10,763 nt of DNA. Origin: Nitrososphaerales archaeon. GTDB taxonomy: Archaea; Thermoproteota; Nitrososphaeria; Nitrososphaerales; UBA57. Both the position numbers and the translations under genes were made by a program. Below the pieces are notes generated by a model. The model ran no database searches. It was not told the origin of the DNA and was given only the letters and a program-made list of their open reading frames with translations. The stretch is taken from NCBI GenBank assembly GCA_022449325.1, contig JAKUSK010000025.1, forward strand, positions 1-10,763. The letters run 5' to 3'. Positions 1 through 6,175 of this stretch are shown here, in pieces (positions within the stretch are counted from its first letter, which is position 1; each line of letters starts with the position of its first letter).

Positions 1-762
1 TACTTTATCATTTCCAACTTCTGGATTCACAACTACGAAAATTTGATCATATATATTTTTCTTGTCTAAGAAATTATTTGCAGAAGCTAATGGAACTGAT
101 ATGGATTGATCATAAAATACAGTACCTGTTTCATCCAGGATACCTCGCACTACGAAACATTTCTTATCAATTACTACTTGCTCTACTCCACCTACAATTT
201 CCTGTTTACCTGTTTTTGCACAGACTAGATTGCCTACTTCAGCGAATGGTTCTGCATCCAAGCCTCCAGGATACGCTACAGTAAATCCTAATAATATTCC
301 TGTTGTATCACTTGGATCCGTAAAGTCTCCTGCAACAAATTCTAATCCTGGTAAAACATAGGTTAACTTTTGTGGGTTAATTCCAATAAATGAAGTCGTT
401 TGTGATCTTCCGTTGTATTCTATTTGTAAACCTGATCTAAAACTCGGTATTGCTTCTTCTACCCCGTCTAGCCTTTCTACACTCTTCAATGTTTGTAAAT
501 TTAGTTCAACGGGAGGTGCCGGATCTGGTTCATCTGGATCATCTCCTGGTCCACTAACTATTGGAGATGGAGTTAATGTTATTACATCTGGAGCTAACGC
601 CTCGAATTCTTTTTGAATGTTGTAGTTGAATCCTTCTCCTAAACCATTTAATCCTGTAAGCAACATTGCCCCAAGTAATACCATTAAAATCGTAAGCGCT
701 GATCTTAGATACCTTTCTTTTATTGCTCTAGTCGAATAGCCTACAATATCTCCTACTTTCAA
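1..762 (-). CDS. ABC transporter permease, FtsX/MacB type (partial, C-terminus cut by window edge)
   Basis: A frame stays open from a TTG at 762-760 to the window edge, giving 254 residues of a longer protein. The N-terminus is a short cytoplasmic stretch followed by one hydrophobic helix at about residues 20-40 (AIKERYLRSALTILMVLLGA). Then comes GLNGLGEGFN and a long extracytoplasmic region with an Asp/Pro-rich linker at about residues 70-82. This is the layout of MacB-PCD permeases: first transmembrane helix, large outer domain, then three helices that would lie beyond the edge. Such permeases pair with an ABC ATPase to move lipids, lipoproteins or peptides, or to act as mechanotransmitters; no ATPase gene is in view. 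The start is forced: an in-frame TAG lies at 783-781 and no ATG or GTG follows it. AGGG sits 4 nt upstream of the TTG. The substrate cannot be inferred. Confidence 0.85.
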   Translation of the reverse strand, partial: MKVGDIVGYSTRAIKERYLRSALTILMVLLGAMLLTGLNGLGEGFNYNIQKEFEALAPDVITLTPSPIVSGPGDDPDEPDPAPPVELNLQTLKSVERLDGVEEAIPSFRSGLQIEYNGRSQTTSFIGINPQKLTYVLPGLEFVAGDFTDPSDTTGILLGFTVAYPGGLDAEPFAEVGNLVCAKTGKQEIVGGVEQVVIDKKCFVVRGILDETGTVFYDQSISVPLASANNFLDKKNIYDQIFVVVNPEVGNDKV

Positions 763-785
763 TACGCCCTGAATATGTAGATACT

Positions 786-800
786 ACAATAAATATTCTG
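786..800 (-). promoter_or_regulatory. TATA-like box upstream of the ABC permease
   Basis: On the minus strand the AT-rich element AGAATATTTATTG lies about 25-38 nt upstream of the TTG start at 762, in the 62-bp gap between the tRNA gene and the permease. The spacing fits an archaeal TATA box giving a leader of a few nucleotides. This is inferred from position and composition only. Confidence 0.35.
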
Positions 801-824
801 TTATCTATGTTATCTCTATGATGA

Positions 825-909
825 TGCGGGAGATGGGATTTGAACCCATGAACTCCTGAGAGATTAGGCCCTCAACCTAACGCCGTTGACCGGGCTGGGC
901 GACCCCCGC
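825..909 (-). tRNA. tRNA-Leu (anticodon GAG)
   Basis: An 85-nt class II tRNA can be folded by eye. The acceptor stem GCGGGGG pairs with CTCCCGC (one G-T wobble) and is followed by discriminator A. The D stem is GCC/GGC. The anticodon stem TTAGG/CCTAA encloses the loop TTGAGGG, so positions 34-36 read GAG and decode CUC/CUU leucine codons. A long variable arm (CTC...GAG) and the T arm ATGGG-TTCAAAT-CCCAT complete the structure. The long variable arm and discriminator A agree with leucine identity. The CCA end is not encoded: the base after the discriminator is T. There is no intron. Confidence 0.95.
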
Positions 910-932
910 ATAGAATTCATTGTAAACATAAC

Positions 933-942
933 AATATTAAAT
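933..942 (-). promoter_or_regulatory. TATA box for tRNA-Leu
   Basis: The minus-strand element ATTTAATATT lies about 24-33 nt upstream of the tRNA 5' end at 909. This is the spacing expected for an archaeal TATA box when transcription begins at or near the mature 5' end. The promoter sits in the 59-bp gap after the aldo/keto reductase stop codon, so the tRNA is probably transcribed independently. Confidence 0.5.
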
Positions 943-968
943 GTGCTGGATAACTTTTTTTTAAAATA

Positions 969-1784
969 CTATGGGTCTGTTGTTGGATCCCAACAAGTTA
1001 CAAATCCTTCTTCTAACGCATCCAAAACTTCCATATGCTTCTGTTCTATTGTAAAATCAAATACCTCTATGTTTTCTTTTATTCTTTCTTTGTTAGTTGA
1101 TTTTGGAATTACTATGTTACCTTTTTGCAAACTCCATTTAATTAATATCTGCACTGACGACTTTTTGTATTCTTTTCCTATTTCGACCAAACGTTTGTCA
1201 TCAATTCTTATTCCATGTGTTAACGGACTATATGCTGTCGTAGTTATTCCATTATCTGTGCAGAAATTTACTAATTCTCGTCTTTGAAGAAATGGAGATA
1301 ATTCTATCTGATTTATACATGGTCCAATCTCTGCCCATGAAAATATCTCTTTAATATGATGTATGCCAAAATTTGAAACACCTATTGCATTTACATATTT
1401 ATTTTTCAACAAATATTGCATTGCTTCCCATGTTTCTTTTCTGATATCTACTCCATGTGGAGAATGCATTAAAAATAAATCGATTTTATTAAGCTTTGAT
1501 AAACTCTCTTCACATGTTCTTATTGCTTTTTCATATCCAAAATTGTTTTCCCATAATTTTGTAGTAATGAAAATTTCTTCCATACCTTTTGTTGCTTTTC
1601 CTACCTCTCTTTCATTCTCGTAAATCTGTGCTGTATCAATGTGTTTGTATCCATAATTTATTGCGGCTGTAACAATTTTCTCTGTTTTATCTCTAGATAT
1701 TCCCCATACACCCAGTCCTAATGATGGCATATTTATTTTATATTCATTTCCTCGTTTCAGTGTATGCGATAATTCTTTTTCCAA
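969..1784 (-). CDS. Aldo/keto reductase family protein
   Basis: A 271-residue TIM-barrel NAD(P)H-dependent oxidoreductase that reduces aldehydes or ketones to alcohols. The complete catalytic tetrad is visible: Asp50 and Tyr55 in HIDTAQIYENE, Lys76 in TTKLW, and His107 in LMHSPHG. The cofactor end shows IPKSTNKERIKEN at about residues 224-236, the usual phosphate-binding KSxxxxRIxEN segment. The start is a TTG, 2 nt after the stop codon of the upstream protease gene. The only nearby ATG (Met19, NMPSLGLG) would remove the first beta hairpin. GGAAGAT in the end of the upstream gene could serve as ribosome-binding site, so translation is probably coupled. Substrate is unknown. Linkage to the Ni-SOD protease makes detoxification of reactive carbonyls one option, which is inference only. 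Confidence 0.92.
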   Translation of the reverse strand: MEKELSHTLKRGNEYKINMPSLGLGVWGISRDKTEKIVTAAINYGYKHIDTAQIYENEREVGKATKGMEEIFITTKLWENNFGYEKAIRTCEESLSKLNKIDLFLMHSPHGVDIRKETWEAMQYLLKNKYVNAIGVSNFGIHHIKEIFSWAEIGPCINQIELSPFLQRRELVNFCTDNGITTTAYSPLTHGIRIDDKRLVEIGKEYKKSSVQILIKWSLQKGNIVIPKSTNKERIKENIEVFDFTIEQKHMEVLDALEEGFVTCWDPTTDP

Positions 1785-1786
1785 TT

Positions 1787-2284
1787 CTATCTTCCTAAAA
1801 CTTTTCCTATTATTTGATTTTTCTTTATTGGTCCATAGTTCCTTGAATCTACACTTTTAGAATAATTTTCTCCCATAACGAAAAATTCTTCGTTTCTTAA
1901 TATAATTTCTTTATTTTGTATCTCGTGTTGAATACTGCTTGTATTGATTATTTCAGTTCCATTTCGAACCAATGAATACTGGTTTATCGATATTCTATCT
2001 TTGGGTATACCTATTATCCGCTTTATCTCGATTTTGTGATCCTTATATAATCCAATTATGTCATTTCTTTTTATTTTATTCATTTTATAGTACATTTTTG
2101 TTATAAATACCTGTTCACCATCATTAATTACTGGTTCCATACTCTGACCTATTACTCTGAATCTATTTGCAGTAAGATAATAAATAGGCAGAAGAATTCT
2201 GTTCGTTAACCCGTTCAACCTGCTCAATAATATCCTATTATTGTTGCTCCTAATAGTAATATCTTTATTATTCATTTCATTCAT
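1787..2284 (-). CDS. sodX: S26-family Ser/Lys protease, probable nickel superoxide dismutase maturation protease (SodX-like)
   Basis: A 165-residue peptidase of the LepB/S26 type. Box B is GQSMEP with nucleophile Ser48. The general base is Lys88 in IKRIIGIPKD, the bacterial Ser/Lys arrangement rather than the Ser/His of archaeal and eukaryotic Sec11. Box E is GENYSKSVDSRNYG near the C-terminus. The protein is shorter than a typical bacterial signal peptidase and has only a weakly hydrophobic stretch at about residues 30-38 in place of clear membrane anchors, which fits the soluble SodX class. Context is the strongest argument: it is divergent from a Ni-SOD that needs its N-terminal propeptide removed to expose the nickel-binding His. 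The predicted reaction is cleavage after Ala22 of pro-SodN. An alternative start is the ATG at 2275-2273. A general signal peptidase role is less likely. Confidence 0.87.
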   Translation of the reverse strand: MNEMNNKDITIRSNNNRILLSRLNGLTNRILLPIYYLTANRFRVIGQSMEPVINDGEQVFITKMYYKMNKIKRNDIIGLYKDHKIEIKRIIGIPKDRISINQYSLVRNGTEIINTSSIQHEIQNKEIILRNEEFFVMGENYSKSVDSRNYGPIKKNQIIGKVLGR

Positions 2285-2323
2285 ATAGTTAAATTTTAAA
2301 GTATGTATACCGAATAATTTATC
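2285..2323. promoter_or_regulatory. 39-bp divergent promoter region between sodX and sodN
   Basis: The whole space between the two start codons is AT-rich. The TTTTAAA at 2294-2300 is centred about 27 nt upstream of the sodN ATG, so its transcript would be leaderless. On the minus strand GATAAATTAT (2314-2323) is centred about 34 nt upstream of the sodX ATG, giving a leader of only a few nucleotides. The two transcription complexes would overlap, so the two genes are likely co-regulated or compete for the site. No metal-box palindrome such as a clear Nur site was recognised. Confidence 0.5.
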
Positions 2324-2818
2324 ATGAATATGAGTACCCTTAAAGATAAATTACTTGATATTGTTTACCCTTCTAAGTATGCATTTGCTCATTGTGATAT
2401 ACCCTGTGGAATATACGATCCACATACAGCACAATTAGACGCCTTAACAATTGTTCGAATGAATCAACTAATTGCTGGTTTAGGCGATGATTCAGAAAGT
2501 CAAAATAAATTGGGTCGATATATGTCTGTCAAAGAAACACATGCAGAAAGTTGTAAAAATGAACTCCGAATAATCTGGGCTGATTATTTCAAACCAGAAC
2601 ATCTTGAAAAATATCCAGACTTACACGATTTATTCTGGCAAGCTATGAAAAGTGCATCAAAAACTAGACAACAAGTTAGTCTTGAAGCAGCTGAAGAGTT
2701 ACTTGAATCTGTAAGAAAAATCTCTGAAATCTTTTGGGCAACTAAAGGAACTGAAACTAAAAGACAACCTTTCCCTTCACCTGCAGGTGGAGAAATAGTA
2801 TATCCTATAACGAGTTGA
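2324..2818 (+). CDS. sodN: Nickel-containing superoxide dismutase precursor (Ni-SOD)
   Basis: Disproportionates superoxide to O2 and H2O2 in the cytoplasm. The protein is 164 residues. The diagnostic nickel hook HCDIPCGIYDP starts at His23, so after removal of the first 22 residues (ending YAFA) the mature enzyme begins His1-Cys2-Asp3-Ile4-Pro5-Cys6-Gly7-Ile8-Tyr9. Residues known to bind Ni (His1, Cys2, Cys6) and to line the active site (Asp3, Tyr9) are all present. The mature part of about 142 residues is helical in character, matching the four-helix bundle that forms a homohexamer in this family. A second possible start is the ATG at 2330. The gene is divergent from its predicted maturation protease and is followed after 7 nt by an aquaporin. 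Codon use is more A-ending than in the ribosomal genes downstream, a weak hint of transfer. Confidence 0.95.
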   Translation: MNMSTLKDKLLDIVYPSKYAFAHCDIPCGIYDPHTAQLDALTIVRMNQLIAGLGDDSESQNKLGRYMSVKETHAESCKNELRIIWADYFKPEHLEKYPDLHDLFWQAMKSASKTRQQVSLEAAEELLESVRKISEIFWATKGTETKRQPFPSPAGGEIVYPITS

Positions 2819-2825
2819 TGTAATT

Positions 2826-3494
2826 ATGGCCATTAATACCCGCGCTTGTGTTTCTGAATTCATTGGTACTTACGCTTTAGTCTTCTTTGGAAGCCTTGCA
2901 ATTGCGCATGCTACCTCACTTCTTCAAGTTGCTTTCGCTCATGGTCTGATTATTGCAGTAATGGTGTATTCATTTGGACATGTTTCTGGCGCCCATTTGA
3001 ACCCTGCTGTAACCATACCTATGATTTATAGAAAACAAATTGATACACAGAATGGCATTGCATATATTGTTAGTCAACTTACCGCTGGCGTCATAGCAGC
3101 TATTACTCATGCATTAATTCTACCTAGTAGTATCACTGGTAACAATCTTGGTTCCAATCTACCGGGTGCAGGAGTAACTGACACTACAGTTTTAATTGTA
3201 GAAATCATCTTAACTTTCTTCTTAGTACTTGTGATTTTTAATACGGCAGTAAATAAGAAAGCCACTCAAGGTTGGCATGGTTTTGCTATTGGTATGATCA
3301 TTGTAATTGATATTCTTGCAGGTGGTCCACTCACTGGCGCATCAATGAATCCAGCACGTTCATTTGGCCCTGCTATAATTTCATATCTTTATGGAGTTCC
3401 AGGCGCTTTACAGAGCCATCATCTTTATTGGATTGCACCTATCATTGGCGGTTTAATTGCCGCTGCTACAGCAAAAATTATTAATGAAGATTAA
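2826..3494 (+). CDS. Aquaporin (MIP family) with TIP-like selectivity filter
   Basis: A 222-residue membrane channel with six hydrophobic helices and both pore signatures: NPA at residues 59-61 and NPARS in the second half (GASMNPARSFGPA). Aligning by eye to E. coli AqpZ, whose filter is Phe43-His174-Thr183-Arg189, gives His39 in helix 2 (FAHGL), Ile in helix 5 (IVIDIL), Ala in loop E (TGASMNPAR) and the conserved Arg. His-Ile-Ala-Arg is the pattern of some plant tonoplast intrinsic proteins, which pass water and also small solutes such as H2O2, ammonia or urea. It differs from the water-strict AqpZ and from the glycerol facilitators. The gene lies 7 nt after sodN, so co-transcription is likely. 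A role in H2O2 release or in osmotic balance is inference; the channel family is certain. Confidence 0.93.
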   Translation: MAINTRACVSEFIGTYALVFFGSLAIAHATSLLQVAFAHGLIIAVMVYSFGHVSGAHLNPAVTIPMIYRKQIDTQNGIAYIVSQLTAGVIAAITHALILPSSITGNNLGSNLPGAGVTDTTVLIVEIILTFFLVLVIFNTAVNKKATQGWHGFAIGMIIVIDILAGGPLTGASMNPARSFGPAIISYLYGVPGALQSHHLYWIAPIIGGLIAAATAKIINED

Positions 3495-3502
3495 TTAGGG
3501 TA

Positions 3503-3508
3503 TGTGAG
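3503..3508 (+). promoter_or_regulatory. Shine-Dalgarno site supporting the TTG start of L21e
   Basis: The GTGAG core at 3504-3508, complementary to the archaeal 16S 3' end (GGAGGTGAT type), lies about 7 nt before the TTG at 3515. No in-frame ATG exists near the conserved N-terminus, so this site supports TTG as the real start. Confidence 0.4.
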
Positions 3509-3514
3509 AATAAT

Positions 3515-3796
3515 TTGAGACATGCAGGTTTTAGAAGGAAATCACGTTCTGTATTAAGTCATAAGAGACCTTCAGGATTAAGTTATCTTATGATTGATTA
3601 TCAACCAGAAGATAAAGTGATTATTAATATTAATCCTGCACAAGTTAAAGGAATGCCACACCGTCGTTTCCAAGGTTATGTCGGAGTTGTTAAAACTGTT
3701 AATCGTCGTTCTATAGAACTTGATGTTAAGTTAGGTAATAAAACTAAAAAACTTATTACTCGTCTTGAACATATTAAACTACAAAAAGGCGCATAA
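3515..3796 (+). CDS. rpl21e: Large ribosomal subunit protein L21e (eL21)
   Basis: A 93-residue basic protein of the archaeal/eukaryotic 60S-type subunit, close to the usual 95-100 residues. The N-terminus is the expected basic tail (FRRKSRSVLSHKR). The SH3-like core follows with GDKV-like EDKVIININP at about residues 32-41 and the family signature KGMPHRRFQGYVGVV at 45-59, then LITRLEHIKL near the end. The start codon is TTG. The gene begins 20 nt after the aquaporin stop and ends 5 nt before rpoF. It opens the conserved block L21e-rpoF-DUF655-ksgA-hemK. With so little space upstream it must be read from the aquaporin/sodN transcript or from a promoter inside the aquaporin gene. Confidence 0.93.
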   Translation: MRHAGFRRKSRSVLSHKRPSGLSYLMIDYQPEDKVIININPAQVKGMPHRRFQGYVGVVKTVNRRSIELDVKLGNKTKKLITRLEHIKLQKGA

Positions 3797-3801
3797 ATCT
3801 C

Positions 3802-4128
3802 ATGAATAAAAAAAATTCTACAATTATTAGTATTGCTCAAGTAAAAGACATTCTTTCTAAACTTGACTTGGAAGATGCAGATCAAATTCAAAAACGAACT
3901 TTTGACTATGTAAAAAACTTCCCAGATTGTGATTATAAAAAAATCGATAAAGCCGCAAAAGAATTATCCTCTTCTGATTACGTTACTCTTGAACAAGCAT
4001 ATGAAATTCTTAATGTTAATCCACAAACTATTCCTGAATTACGAGTTTTTACTAGTGCCTGGAAAAAACTTATTCCTACTGAAGAACTTGAAAAAATCCT
4101 TTCTACAACTAAAGACGCCTATTCATAA
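3802..4128 (+). CDS. rpoF: DNA-directed RNA polymerase subunit F (Rpb4 homologue)
   Basis: A 108-residue protein matching archaeal RpoF, the Rpb4-like half of the polymerase stalk; it pairs with RpoE (Rpb7), which is not in this window, and helps in promoter opening and RNA binding. Visible family features are the N-terminal ISIAQVKDIL segment at about residues 9-18 and the C-terminal helical HRDC-like part, with NPQTIPELRVFTSAWKKL and EELEKIL. Typical archaeal RpoF is 105-115 residues. Sequence identity to the family is low, as is normal for this subunit, but the position directly between L21e and DUF655 is the conserved one. It starts with ATG 5 nt after the L21e stop, so the two are co-transcribed and probably translationally coupled. 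Confidence 0.88.
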   Translation: MNKKNSTIISIAQVKDILSKLDLEDADQIQKRTFDYVKNFPDCDYKKIDKAAKELSSSDYVTLEQAYEILNVNPQTIPELRVFTSAWKKLIPTEELEKILSTTKDAYS

Positions 4129-4272
4129 TTACAGTTAATTCGTCAACAAAGTTTAAAGCCAAAGTACGTATATATACTCTTGATAGACATGAACCACTTT
4201 TTCACTAGTTTTATATTTTCATTTTCTGACATCCTATAATTATAACAATAAAACTTTTGCGAGGTTAATTTT
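4129..4272 (+). promoter_or_regulatory. Intergenic region with candidate promoters for the DUF655-ksgA-hemK2 operon
   Basis: This 144-bp gap is the longest in the plus-strand cluster. Three TATA-like elements are visible: GTATATATAC at 4168-4177, TTTATAT at 4210-4216 and CCTATAATTATAA at 4233-4245. GAGGT at 4261-4265 lies 7 nt before the ATG and is the best ribosome-binding site in the window. Only the first two TATA elements would leave that site on the mRNA; TTTATAT at 4210 would give a leader of about 33 nt. This suggests a fresh operon start after rpoF. No open frame or convincing small RNA was found in it. Confidence 0.5.
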
Positions 4273-4833
4273 ATGCCACAAACACACAATAAAAAATATG
4301 AAGAATTTGCTTATGTTTTAGATTATCGACCGAATAGTCGTTCGTCCCTTATTAAAGGACGTGATGGAACAATTATTCAAGCTATAGGTATGGAAAGATT
4401 GACTTTACTTGAATTACTTGGCAACGAAGATGAAACATTCTCAATTTCAGAAAAACTCAGTATTGGTAAAGATGGCCGATCAAAAATCCTTAGTGTTCTT
4501 GGAAAATTGTCTTATGATAAATTAACTACTGAATCACTCACTTCTCTTCCTGATATTTTTGAATTAATTGTTAATGATAATGAAAGCTATTATGTTAATT
4601 ATTTTAATAATGCACATGCTGTCACTCCTAGACTTCACTCGTTAGAAATGATACCTGGTATTGGTAAAACCTTTCTTAGTCAGATACTAAAAGAACGCGA
4701 ACAAACCCCCTTCTCTTCATTTTCTGATATTAGCACTCGTATTAATCTCAAGGAACCCGAACAACTTATTGCAAAACGTTTAATGGAAGAAATATCCGGA
4801 GATGCAAAATTAAATATATTTGTTCGTAGTTAG
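4273..4833 (+). CDS. DUF655 family protein (predicted RNA-binding, HhH motif)
   Basis: A 186-residue member of the archaeal DUF655 family, recognised by EEFAYVLDYRP at residues 10-20, by FNNAHAVTPRLHSLEMIPGIGK at about 111-132 (matching the family's FNNAxPITxRLHSLELLPGIGKK), and by the following PFSSFSDISTRI. The N-terminal part (about 11-76) looks like an OB/S1-type beta domain. The LEMIPGIGKTFLSQIL segment at 124-139 is a helix-hairpin-helix nucleic-acid-binding motif. The precise molecular role is not established to my knowledge. Its constant location just before ksgA, here with a 14-nt gap, suggests a part in ribosome biogenesis or rRNA binding (inference). The start is set by a strong GAGGT site 7 nt before the ATG. 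Confidence 0.9.
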   Translation: MPQTHNKKYEEFAYVLDYRPNSRSSLIKGRDGTIIQAIGMERLTLLELLGNEDETFSISEKLSIGKDGRSKILSVLGKLSYDKLTTESLTSLPDIFELIVNDNESYYVNYFNNAHAVTPRLHSLEMIPGIGKTFLSQILKEREQTPFSSFSDISTRINLKEPEQLIAKRLMEEISGDAKLNIFVRS

Positions 4834-4847
4834 TTTGATACATATTT

Positions 4848-5588
4848 ATGAAATTAACAAACCGTTATGGCCAGAACTTTCTTGTTAATGAAGATGTTGT
4901 TAACAAATTTATTACATATTCGTCTATAACTTCTCTTGATTCAGTTTATGAAATAGGTACTGGTAATGGTACTCTCACTAAACATCTTTGTGAGAAAGCA
5001 AAATCTGTTGTATCTTCCGAAATAGATTCAAACCTATATAATTCCTCTCTAAGTAAACTTTCTAAATATTCAAATCTTACTTTATTAAATATTGACGGAT
5101 TAAAATATGAAGGTAAATTTGATATATTTGTTTCTAGTTTACCTTACTCTGAATCTGAACGTTTTATTTACTGGTTAATTAATCAAAAATTTAAACACGC
5201 TGCAGTTATATTACAAAAAGAATTCACTGATAAATTGATATCCGACATTAATCGTAATAGTTATAGATCAATTAGTGTTGTTTCACAATATTGTCTCGAT
5301 ATAAAACCTGTTGAAACAATTCCTCCTTCTGATTTTCAGCCTTCCCCTAAGGTATATTCTACTCTTGCCATGATAAAATCGCGTAATACACTCACAAACA
5401 ATGAAATATTAACTATTAAAAAATTATTCTCATTCCGACGTAAACAACTTGGTTCTATATTGAGTCTACTTGACCAACAAGCAAATATCGTGTCTTATTG
5501 CAGTGAAAATATTGACCTCTCTAAAAGAATTCATGAATTTCCCCCAGATACCATTGTATCTCTTGCAAAACTTCTTATCGATGAATGA
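4848..5588 (+). CDS. ksgA: 16S rRNA adenine dimethyltransferase KsgA/Dim1 (RsmA)
   Basis: A 246-residue Rossmann-fold methyltransferase that would convert two adjacent adenines in the terminal helix of 16S rRNA to m6,2A, using S-adenosylmethionine, late in small-subunit assembly. The family N-terminus NRYGQNFLVN is at residues 5-14, the SAM-binding motif VYEIGTGNGTLT at 33-44, the acidic ribose-binding Glu58 in SSEID, and FQPSPKVYSTL and FSFRRKQLGSIL in the C-terminal half. The catalytic motif IV reads SLPYS (97-101) where most KsgA proteins have NLPY or NIPY. Ser is an allowed but uncommon first residue of the (N/D/S)-x-P-Y motif in amino-methyltransferases. The protein is slightly short for the family (about 260-280). 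It overlaps the next gene by ATGA. Confidence 0.92.
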   Translation: MKLTNRYGQNFLVNEDVVNKFITYSSITSLDSVYEIGTGNGTLTKHLCEKAKSVVSSEIDSNLYNSSLSKLSKYSNLTLLNIDGLKYEGKFDIFVSSLPYSESERFIYWLINQKFKHAAVILQKEFTDKLISDINRNSYRSISVVSQYCLDIKPVETIPPSDFQPSPKVYSTLAMIKSRNTLTNNEILTIKKLFSFRRKQLGSILSLLDQQANIVSYCSENIDLSKRIHEFPPDTIVSLAKLLIDE

Positions 5589-6136
5589 ATATCATGAGTG
5601 TTTATCAACCATCCGACGATAGTGATTTATTACTAAACGCAATTGTAAATCTAAAAAATAACAATGCACTTGAAATCGGCATCGGTTCTGGTATAATTCT
5701 TCAATCCCTCTCTTCTAACAATGATTCTGTAGTTGGTGTTGATATTAATCAGGAATCTCTCGATTATGCTATTTCATATCTACAAAAACTCAATTTACAC
5801 AAAAACGTTGACTTAATTTTGGGAGATGGACCAACCATGTTTGATTCAGAAACATTTGATCTAATCATCTTTAATCCTCCTTATCTTCCACATGACGATT
5901 ATACCGATAGAACTACGGATGGGGGTAAAACTGGATTAGAACTCACTATTAAATGGCTTGAACTCTCTCTTAACCTGATAAAAAGCACAGGTAAAATAAT
6001 CTTCCTCCAATCTAATCTCACTCCCATAGACGAATATCTTGAGACTCTTTCTAAATCATTTTCTGTCAATATACTCCAAAAAAAGAAGATATTTTTTGAA
6101 GAATTATACATAATTGAAGTTATGCATAATAAATAA
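5585..6136 (+). CDS. HemK2/Mtq2-type protein-glutamine methyltransferase (release factor aRF1)
   Basis: A 183-residue class I methyltransferase. VYQPSDDSDLL at residues 6-16 matches the VYxPxEDSxLL start of the HemK2 group. The SAM motif is LEIGIGSG (29-36), the ribose-binding acid is Asp53 in GVDIN, and the catalytic NPPYLP lies at 97-102, followed by TDGGKTGLE, which corresponds to the (S/D)GGxxGxE of archaeal and eukaryotic Mtq2 homologues. The short length, with no N-terminal PrmC helical domain, also points to Mtq2. The known role of that group is N5-methylation of the GGQ glutamine of the class I release factor, usually with a Trm112 partner, which is not seen here. The ATG overlaps the ksgA stop (ATGA). 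A second ATG at 5594 would give MSVYQPSDDS and is equally plausible. Confidence 0.88.
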   Translation: MNIMSVYQPSDDSDLLLNAIVNLKNNNALEIGIGSGIILQSLSSNNDSVVGVDINQESLDYAISYLQKLNLHKNVDLILGDGPTMFDSETFDLIIFNPPYLPHDDYTDRTTDGGKTGLELTIKWLELSLNLIKSTGKIIFLQSNLTPIDEYLETLSKSFSVNILQKKKIFFEELYIIEVMHNK

Positions 6137-6175
6137 TTATCTGCTTGATGATTATTAATTGTGAAAATCTGATAA

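Noticed and set aside
413..616. Open frames on the plus strand opposite the permease and the aldo/keto reductase
   Set aside because: They are antisense to genes with clear protein families, have low-complexity Ser/Phe-rich translations and no start signals.
955..962. T8 run as a terminator
   Set aside because: The T-run is on the plus strand, where no gene ends. For the minus-strand reductase it reads as A8, so it cannot act as its T-tract.
1787..2284. General secretory signal peptidase I
   Set aside because: Clear membrane anchors are missing, archaea normally use the Ser/His Sec11 type, and the divergent Ni-SOD needs exactly this class of protease.
4168..4177. GTATATATAC palindrome as an operator
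   Set aside because: It is a simple TA-alternating sequence that is better explained as a TATA-like element; no regulator points to it.
4178..4230. C/D-box-like small RNA in the rpoF-DUF655 gap (TGATAGA ... CTGAC)
   Set aside because: The C box departs from RTGATGA, no clear internal C'/D' pair was seen, and the AT-rich context makes chance matches likely.
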